In this document: positions 14,201 through 24,508 of the stretch, piece by piece | How the letters are laid out: every line of letters begins with the position of its first letter | Numbering within the stretch: the first letter of the stretch is position 1 | Origin: Mytilus californianus | Lineage: Eukaryota; Mollusca; Bivalvia; Mytilida; Mytilidae | NCBI RefSeq assembly: GCF_021869535.1 | Contig: NW_026262581.1 | Location: 80,071,955 to 80,135,954, forward strand | DNA length: 64,000 nt | Direction: 5' to 3' | The notes under the pieces: model-generated | Database searches by the model: none | Told to the model about the DNA's origin: nothing | What the model saw: the letters and a program-made list of their open reading frames with translations, nothing else | Position numbers and translations under genes: made by a program

Positions 14201-17200
14201 GATAATTGCTTGTTCTATTTTTTTCTTTTTGCAATGGAGGTTGTCAGTCTCTTCTTTATTTATGAGTTTAATTGATTTTGATTACCCTTATTTTTTCTAT
14301 TTTGTCTATAGCTCCATATAAGGGATCATAGATTTATTCTATGAGGAAGCTCCGAGCATGCTCGGAGGATGCTCGGAGCTTTTTAAGTAGGCTCTTCTCA
14401 GTGGTTTATGTGACAATAATTATCATGATCCATTAAGATGTCAATCAAATCTATAGCACTTCTATAATAAGGAAAGTAGAGCATTATAGAGGAAGCTCAA
14501 TTAACACCTGTGTAAACATCTGGTCTATATAAATAAGTCTTGCATTAATTATACAAAACTATAAATAGATGAGAAATTCTTCAATAATACTGTACAATGC
14601 TTGGAAAGAAATATCAAGTCTTCACAGAAAAAAATGTTTTTAAAACATTTTTTAATAATTATCATTTTTTTTTCAATACAAAAATATACTCAAATTTTAT
14701 ATTTAGAATATAAATATATTTTAAATTTATACTATATAAAATAAAATATAAAAGTCATCAAAGACACAAATTATGGTTATTGATTTATAACCATACTGCT
14801 TAAATTTAGTACATTCAATTTCATGCGAAGAAGGGTTGATTTTTTTTATATTCTATTTAATTTGACAGTTGTTGGAAATTAACCCTCCATTTCATTGCAG
14901 AAATATGTTTTTGAGACGTGGGTGTTTCAAAGCAATAAAAAAAATTCTATTTGGTGTTCTGTAAAATATTTTGGAAATATTAGGGGACATGGCTACTAAA
15001 GCTTGTAAACAAGGAAAAAAAGGGGGAGAAAATTTGATCGGTTAACTTCTGGTGATGTTTTCTTTCTTATGTGCACTGAAAAGTTATGTTGTATTGTTAC
15101 TATAGTACAGGACAGGATAAAACTTTACTCATGTCAAGAATTTCTTTATTTAAAACATAGATATATTCTGCACAATTGTTTTTGAGAAATACCAATTAAA
15201 CAAAGACTGGTAGGGGAAAAACAATTTTATGTTAGATTTTCACTGAAGTACAGGACAGGATAAAACTTTACTCATGCCAAGTATTTTTTTATTCAAAATA
15301 AAGCCAAATCCGCACAATATAAAAAAAAATGCCAATTAGAAAGAGACGTACTAGAGGGAAAACAATGGTGGTATTACCCCCTCAACTTTTCCTAAAGTAG
15401 CCTTAATTTTCTATAAAAGAACTAAGTTTGCTATTTTATAAAAAAAAAACATATTACCATTGTTTTGTTAGGGGCATTACTTAAACAAGTAATTTTCCAA
15501 ATTACCTATACAAGTTATGTTAAAAAACGATGCTGTTTCAAATATTACTTCTATATCATGAATAATAACTTCTGTTAATAAAATTTTATAGAAGTCCATT
15601 CATACAGGTTTTACTAGCTTTAACAAATTTTCACAGACATCTGGTTATTTTCCCCATGAAATATAAAACTATTTAAATCCTCCTGAAACACTAATTGCCT
15701 TTCTGATGCCACACTTCTTGGTCAAAAATTGGTCTCTTGGGGCTATTAAAATATCATTTTCCCTTCAAATCTTAGAGATAGACAGATATAAATAGATGGA
15801 ACCTTGTGATTTAATTGAGACTTGAAGTTATTTATAATTTGTAATCTTAATCAAAACAATTACATATGTTCCTTAAATAATTGTAAGTACTAAGTTTTCA
15901 AAGATGTATAAAATAATTTATAAAAGTAATATTTTTGTCATTATTTTTAAAGTAACCTCTCTATACTCATCTCAAATTGGATAAATATTAAATTAATTCA
16001 ATGAAATGATATAAAATTCTTAAAAACTACATTTAGTCCATGCTTCTATTGACATTTAAAATAACTATTGAGTTATTAAATAATTTTAAAAAACAAAAAA
16101 AACCCTCTATAATATAAGTAACTAAAAAAAATTACTTGTTTAGTATTGCCCCCTGACTGTTGTTTGTGTCTTGATAACTTTTATGTAGCATATTATATAA
16201 TATAAACTATATTCAAATCATATCATCTAATTATAAAATTTGAGAATTTTTGTATTATAAAAAAAGGAATGATTATTAAATATAATAAGAAAATATTTAA
16301 ATGACTTTTTACTTTTTGTGGAGACTTGAGATTTCTTTCCAAGCATTACACAGTACTGTTGAAGTTTTGTAAAATTTCATGCAAAATGTATTTGAATAGA
16401 CCAGATGTTTACACAGGTGTTAATTGAGCTTCCTCTATAATGCTTTACTTTCCTTATTATAGAAGTGGTGTAGATTTGATTGACATCTTAATGGATCATG
16501 ATAATTATTGTCACATAAACTGCTGAGAAGAGCCTACTTAAAAAGCTCCGAGCATCCTCCGAGCATGCTCGGAGCTTCCTCGCAAGAATAAATCTATGAT
16601 CCCTAAAGAAAGGTCAAAACAGAGCAATGTAGCATGAAGAAAGCTAAAGAAAATCATGAACAGTAATTCCATTGAGGAAAAGTATGGTTATTTCTTTAGT
16701 ACCTCCTCCTCTTCTTCTTCCTCTTCAGATTCCTCGTCTTCTTCCATAATATCATCATCACTAGACATCTGTAGGAGTAAAAATAATATAATAAACTGTT
16801 AACACAGAAATATGTCCCCCCTATTTGTTATTTGATAATGCAAATGTTGAAATTAAAATAGCAATACTTTAATTTATGCCAATATTCAATTATTCAAAGT
16901 CAATGAACCATGACTGAAGGTACAGGGCTAAACAATCTCCATGGAGATGAGATGTGCCAATGCTAATACAACTGCATACCTAATATCATTGACCTACCAC
17001 TAGTGGTTCACCATAAACTAGACCTAATTACATTGTTGATGCCTCCGCCAACGACAGAAACAGCATACCTTTGTCTGGCTTTTTGACTCCGTCAAGGCGA
17101 GACAATAACAGGGTTGCTGACACAAATGGAGCAGAATCTGTGTTCGCTTCCAAGGCACCTGAAGTCACGCCTCCCCCCTTTTCCAAGAATTCTTCATCAT

Positions 17201-20200
17201 TTTTTGCCAGGGTTTTGTCAGTTTCTCTCTCACTTATGAATGTTGATTGTCTCTTTTGTATAATCTCCCTCTCTTTTAAACTTAACTGACAAACTCCATG
17301 ACATATTAGCAAATAAAGTGCATTTAGAATTTTTTTCAAATGACTGGAGCAAGTTTTGCAAGAACACCATAATGTAGATAGACTGGAATAATTCATATAT
17401 ATAAATGTTGACCACCATGCATCCTAAATCTACATGTGACATCCTGACTCAACCAACACCTAACAAAGTCAATTGCATTATGATTTTTTTTTTTTTTATA
17501 ACCTAACATGAAAAAACTAATTTACTAGTGATGGTACTCTCAAAAATTTTGGATAATAGTTTATTTTCAATTGAACTATATGGAAATTTTTCTATACAAC
17601 CATAGATAACTTACATGTCTTTGTTCAGATCTTTTGTTCTTGTTGGTATGTAAAACAACAGCCCTGTATCAAACAGCATAATGGTTTATTCATTATACAT
17701 GTATAAATCAATCAGAAAATACACCAAAACAACAATAAACAATTAAGAGCTAGAGTGCTACTAGAAGACCAGGCTGTGTAATACTTTTGACTCAGTCCAC
17801 TGAAGGCTCTATGAACTTTCCAATGAGAACAAAAATATAAATGAACCATAAGAATCGGATGAAATTTCTTTTTCAGAGAATGTTTTGTCCTTGAATGAGT
17901 CTTCTGTGTCATTAAATTTCTTTATGTATTACTATCTTTTCTTATTCATCGTACTGTGTCAGTAGCTTTTGTACTGTCTTTAGTTTTCCCCTTTTATCTA
18001 TCAGGTATATTTTTTTCTTTTTAATATGAAGCATCAGGACACATACAAAGTACTATAATGTACACATAATACATGAGCCTTTCACATATCCATGTGTACA
18101 CAAAGCACATTGGTATTAAATTGTATTTGACATACTATTATGTGAACACAATACATAAGTCGCTCACATACCCATCATACACATAATCACATTTGGATAT
18201 TTGGTAATGTAAATGTTTACTTTTTTTTTAAAACATTTTCGGAATTCTAAAGCTCATCCAAATTTTACAAGACAGAAGGCTGAGTACAGACTCATTTTTT
18301 TTTTGGACAAAACAAATTTTAACCTGACCTTTGCAATAACTGCTGTTTTATAACATACTCACTTTTTCAGGAAATCAGAGAGTTTTATCTTGTCCTTCAA
18401 GTCAACAAGGGACTGAAAGAAATAGTAGAAAACTGATACAATTTTTAGCTTTTTTTTTCATTTAAATTTTTTTTAATGGCCCACAGAAGTAAGATGTCTA
18501 GTGCATTAGTCACTTCAGCTTAAATGGCTTAAAATAATCTTAAAATTTCACCTACCAAGAATCATTACTCACATTAGTCCCAGTCTAGACTTAATTACCT
18601 TATCTAAGTGTAGCAGATATAAATATATCAATTTTACTGATTTGTGTTATTTTTACCAAAGTAAAAACAACAACTAACATACATTTCAGTCGTACTAAAT
18701 GCAGAATTTCAGATTTACAGAAGATATAAAGTAGCTACTTAAACTAGTAACAGATTTACACAGAACAGAAAAGCAAACAGAGGTCAAGATACCATATGAA
18801 AATGTCAGCTAGAGTTATCTCTGATTGAAATGACGAGTTCTGCAGATCAGAAACGATGTACTTTTTTTTTTAGAATACTTTACACTATTCATCAATTAAA
18901 ATGGACAATCAATAATCAATACAGTTTATATTTGTACAGCTCAATTATCTGATTAAACAATTTCATATACAACCTCTTTTTCTGCCTGAATAAATCTGTA
19001 TATGGCAGTTAACATTTTCAAAAAAAAACAAATATTGTCTAAATGGTATATAAAATTATTTTAGTAATTTTGAAAATGCCAAATATCTATTTCAATTTAA
19101 AGTCAGTATTGAAGACAAACTAGCTCTACCTGTTAAAAATCATTATACATAAATATACAAAAAATCAGCTCCTAATCTACAGGAAATTCTCTAAATCCAA
19201 GGGCTGTTATTCTGTCATAAAGTCGATCAACAGGAACAAAATGCAAACTTAATCTGTCATTGTTATCCACTAATGCACAAAAATTCAGTTCCAGATCTGC
19301 AGGCATTATAAAAAGTCTTGAAAAGTACAGAGGCCACAAAAAGTAAGTCAACCAGGAATTATTGCAAAATCCATCTGTAAGTCCTCTTTATACACTAATG
19401 TACCAAAATTCAGATCCGTATCTGCAGGCATAGGGATAAAAGTCAGGACAACTGTTTCATTACAGAATGCCAATGGGTAACACTAATGGCAGGGGCAAGA
19501 TAAATATTAACAACTAATTTATAAGATGATAGACCTATCTACTTCTGTAAGAATCAATGGGGAAAAAACTGATAACAATTTTTCCTCCAGAAACATAAAG
19601 TGTAAAATCTATGATATTAGCACAGGCATATTTCAAAACAAAATAGTAAGTTAAAATGACAGAAAAAGATTGTACAACTTTCCGTATAAATATATTCTAT
19701 TAAATTTAATATTTGTCAAGTAAACCAATTGAATTTCATCATTAGCCTGGATATTTCACTCAAACATAATACTAGATATATTTTTTTTTCCTCAGATGAA
19801 TCAACATGACTGTCATACAATACATCTTTTCATTAGCAAAACATCAATAACATCATGATTTCACACTTAGCATGAGGATTTTCCTAATCAATTTATTATC
19901 TTATGTTAAGATCAATACATCATGTACCAACTTATAGTAAGGTTATTAATTAACAATAACTTGATAAAATGTCTTTTAAAAGTATTTTTTAAAAGTGCTT
20001 ATATATTATAAGTACCACATCTCCTTATTTTTTAATACTATATGTTATTTTGTATAATACTATGTCCACTTCATTGTGATGAAAGTACAAGTAATTGTAC
20101 TGTATCAATGCCCTAATTGGCTCAATTAAACACTTAAAATTATAATTTCACAAGTTTGATTGCATACTGCACAAAAAAAATTTATCCACCAATGACTTAT

Positions 20201-23200
20201 ATAAATGTGATCAGATATAGTGTTGAAAAGCATGACCATGATTAACATCTCCTCTTAATGCAGTATCATACTACAGTTATATGTTGAAAGAGGTGGTAAA
20301 GGGTTATTTACATGCAACGTGTTTTGTCATTTTTATTTCACGTGCAGCCGTGAAAAAGGTTCGTTATTCACCGTGTTTCATGAAATCGGTAAAAAGATCA
20401 ACGTGCATGAAATTTTTAATTGTTCGTTCATCGTGAAATGGCAATTTTATTTCGCGTTCTTCCGTGCAGATACCCCCCCTTTATGCCCCTCTTGAAATAA
20501 ACATATTTCCTAATAAATAACATATATATTATTTTTCAATGCAGTAGTTGAGGCAAGGTTTTCCATTCTTAATATTGTGTTTCCAAAACTTAGCTCTAGT
20601 TTCTTTTATTCTCAATGAGACAGGAATCAAACAACACTAACACAAAACAAGAGGCTCCTAGTAGCCTGAATCTCTCACCTGGCAAATTAACCCCTTAATT
20701 GATCAAGGGAAGACAAAATCTTCAACTCTTTTAACTACATATGGTTTTGTTTTCATAAAAACCCTAAAGTAACATCTTTCCTTGTAGTATTAGAAGAGAA
20801 GATTTTTGAAAATTGGCCATTCAGATTCAGATTGACTCTGACAACCATGTTTTTCAGCTATTGGCAATCAGATCTAAATGAGAACTTTTTATAAAAATAA
20901 AAGAAGAATGTGTGCATATGACACATTATTATATTATGATGCCCCCGCTTGTAAATATATGGCAAATTCAGCAAATTGTCCATTTACCAAGATAACCCGA
21001 GAACGATAAAAGTGACACTACAATATTCCAACTTGATCTGTGTTTGGTAGTAATAAGCATTGTGTATAAGTTTCAGAACATTTGGTCATGCCAAAGTAAA
21101 GTTAGAGAACGAAAACTTATTTTGGGACATATGGACAGACATAGCGGGGGAAATGAAAAAAATCCACTTCCATCTTATTTTTCCTGCCTAGCTTGGAGCA
21201 ATGTAGCAATTTAGCATGGTTGATTCAGACAAGATGATGAATTGTAAATTGACTTATCGTCCTTCCCTACGCCTATATCACCCTGCTCAGTCGCTCCGTA
21301 ATCTCATTTCACAGCTTTGAGATGAGAGCAGGCATTATCAGTGACGTCACAATGTCTGAAGAGAAGTCTGAGGAGACGTTATTAAGCTTGCTTTCGTCAA
21401 GCGTAAAACTGTCTTAGGGAGGGGAAATTGACCAGTAATAGAACGATAAACAGATAATCGGATTTTCTTCGTATAGATATCGTAAAATATCAGCAGCTCG
21501 ACACAATGAAAAGCTTTTTAGCTCGTTTGCTGCGCTCACATTGTGGTTCATGGCTGATATTTTACGATATCAATGTGTAGAAAACCCGATAATCTATACG
21601 TACACCAGAAGCATTCACCCTAGTATGAGTCAGATGAGCAAAAATTTAACAGAAAAGATCAAAAAGGCTAATATATAAGAATGGATTTCAACATTAGATA
21701 AGTGCCTACAACATACTGTTTATGAAGCTTTTAACCAAAAAAAATTGATTTGAATTCATCAACTAAATAATTCAGTTTCAAATCATTATGCATGTCATTT
21801 TAATACCTCATTCAAGGCTGTGCTCCATAGCTTGACTGCAGGGTCTGCTTCCACAGAAAATGTACCATCATAGTCTGGATAACCTGTTTAATCATATTGT
21901 TAATTTAAAGACCAACATTTTATATTTGTTTTAAATTATGTGACAGTACTAAAAATATTTTGAATGAGATAAATCAACATCTGTGTAAAATTTAAATTTT
22001 CCAACTAAAAGAAAATCTTACTTTCGTCTGTCTGAGTTTAGATCAATTGCAATGAACTAAGTTCAAGATTTTAATAACTTTATTAAACAAAAACTGTGAA
22101 ACTGTTAATAACAAACAATACACAAATTGTCTACCAGAAAATATAAGTACTACATTGTACATCATGTATACTGTATCTTAAGGAAATAATGACTGTACAT
22201 GTATTAAACTCCAAGGTACATGTATATTAAAATATCAATGTCTATATATACTGACAAAATTCAGAAGAAATTTTTCAAAATGATAAAATTTGGTATTAAC
22301 TGGTGATTGACTGTTATATTCATAGTTTGAAAATTAATGTGGTTGGTAAAATGAAGTTTTCTGGCATTTTATACATTCCACTTGTGTGACAGTCTTTTCA
22401 GCTCCAATTAACATGATTCACTATTTCAATCCATATTTGTGAAATAACCCTAGACTTCTCCTGCCTAATTCTGATTTAATGATACAATCACACAAGCATC
22501 TGCATATTGGAATGAATATTAAACTGTGCAGTTGTTGACATTATCTTTGGTTACAGAAATATAAAATATAAAGGATAACTTATCCAAATTCTTTTATTTC
22601 CAAAAAAATATATGTTAACAGGCCTCCATATATGAATATTAACTATTTGTTCCTTTTATGGTTGAACTTAAATGCAGATTTAAATCTCTGGGGCCATTAA
22701 ATCTCAGTTGAAATAAATTGCTTCGCTGAGCGCAGCTGGATACGACCGCAGATGTCCAACCCTGAAAAGTTGGGCCAAAATGGACACAATATTCACGCTT
22801 GATACATGTCTGAATTTGGATTGAAACTAAATTTTTGACACATAATAGGTTTCTGACACAGAATAACTGTAGTCAAAGAACTTCAAATTGGTTATATGAT
22901 TTGAATTTATATTCAATTTATTGCTTTTGTGCAATACACTATGTTGTTGCAAATTGACCCCCCCTACCAAAAAAAATTATTTAACCCCGGTTTTTTGCTT
23001 TTGTGCAATAAACTATGCTGTTGAATATTAACCCCCCAAAAAAAAATATTTGAAGAAATTTCTTTTAATTTCTGAAATCTGAAATGAGAAAAATTGTCCC
23101 CCCCCTTCCAATTTTTTTCACCTCCCCCCTTTCCCTTATTCCCCAAAAAAAAATTTTCTCTCAAGATATGGTCAGTATCTCAATTCAAATTTCGAATGCA

Positions 23201-24477
23201 GTTTGCAACCAAAATTACCAATTTAAATACATCATAAAAGTTTTAAAATATAAAATGACATACATAGTCATGGCTAAAATTAACATTAATTAATAGATGA
23301 ATAGTAACTGCTAAAAATAAATTGACAGCTAATCACCTCAAGACAATCATCATTTCTTAATACATAATTTACAAGCAGTGTAAGGGAGGTAATCAAACAG
23401 TGTTCTTTAATTTGAATTGGATTACCTCCCTTACACTGCTTTTAAATTGTCTCAATTGTCCTTTAACCAGAAAAACCCTTGTTTTTCCCCTTTTTTTGCC
23501 CCTAATTACTAAATGGTTTGAGCCATAACCCCCCAAAGTCAATCCTAACCATCCCTTTGTTGTATGGAAGTTTGTGGTATAATTTCAGAGAGATTCATAC
23601 ACTTTAACACAAGTTATTGTCTGGAAACTACAAAAATGCTTATTTGGGCCCATTTTTTGGCCCCTAATTCCTAAACAGTTGGGACCATAACCCCCAAAAT
23701 CAATCCCAACCTTCCTTTAGTGGTTATAAACCTTGTGTTAAAATTTTATTGATTTCTATTTACTTATACTAAAGTTATTATCCGGAAACCATCTGTCTTC
23801 GGAAGACGCTGACGACGACGACAACGTGATATCAATATTCGACCAAAAAAATTTTAATTTTTGCAGTCGTATAAAAAATAAAATGTGTACAGGTTTACAA
23901 ATATTTATAACAACACTGTCAGATATGATGTTTGCAGAAAATACTGCAGTGAAATACAAAATGTACATTGTGCACATTAATAACATTTATTTAACTAAGG
24001 GAGATACATTGTACATGAATGAATAATATGATTTTATGAAAAATTGAACTACAGTATACCACATTTAATCTTCACCTTTTGGTATATGGAGTTTAAATTC
24101 ATGTTCTGAAGCCAATAACATCAGCATCACAATGTCATTATTTTCATCTGTACTTGTCTGAAAAAATTCAGAATTTTTTGCATTATTCATTATTGCAATT
24201 GTTGAACAATCTATCCATACAAAATTGCAAAATTATAATTATTGCGATTTCAGGATACACTGCATACAAGTTATGCTATCAACATAAAAAATTCTTATTT
24301 CTATGTCTGTAATACCTACCTATATTCTGTCATAATTTTTGCAACAATAAAAACTCCCAAAGATTTCTGTATTTACAATTTTTAATACAGAACATGAAAC
24401 ATATAAACAACTGTATATAGATGACTGCAATACTGTAATTGATGTCCCTTTCATGTATAAAAATCTTTAAAGGTTGT

Positions 24478-24508
<31 letters not shown>

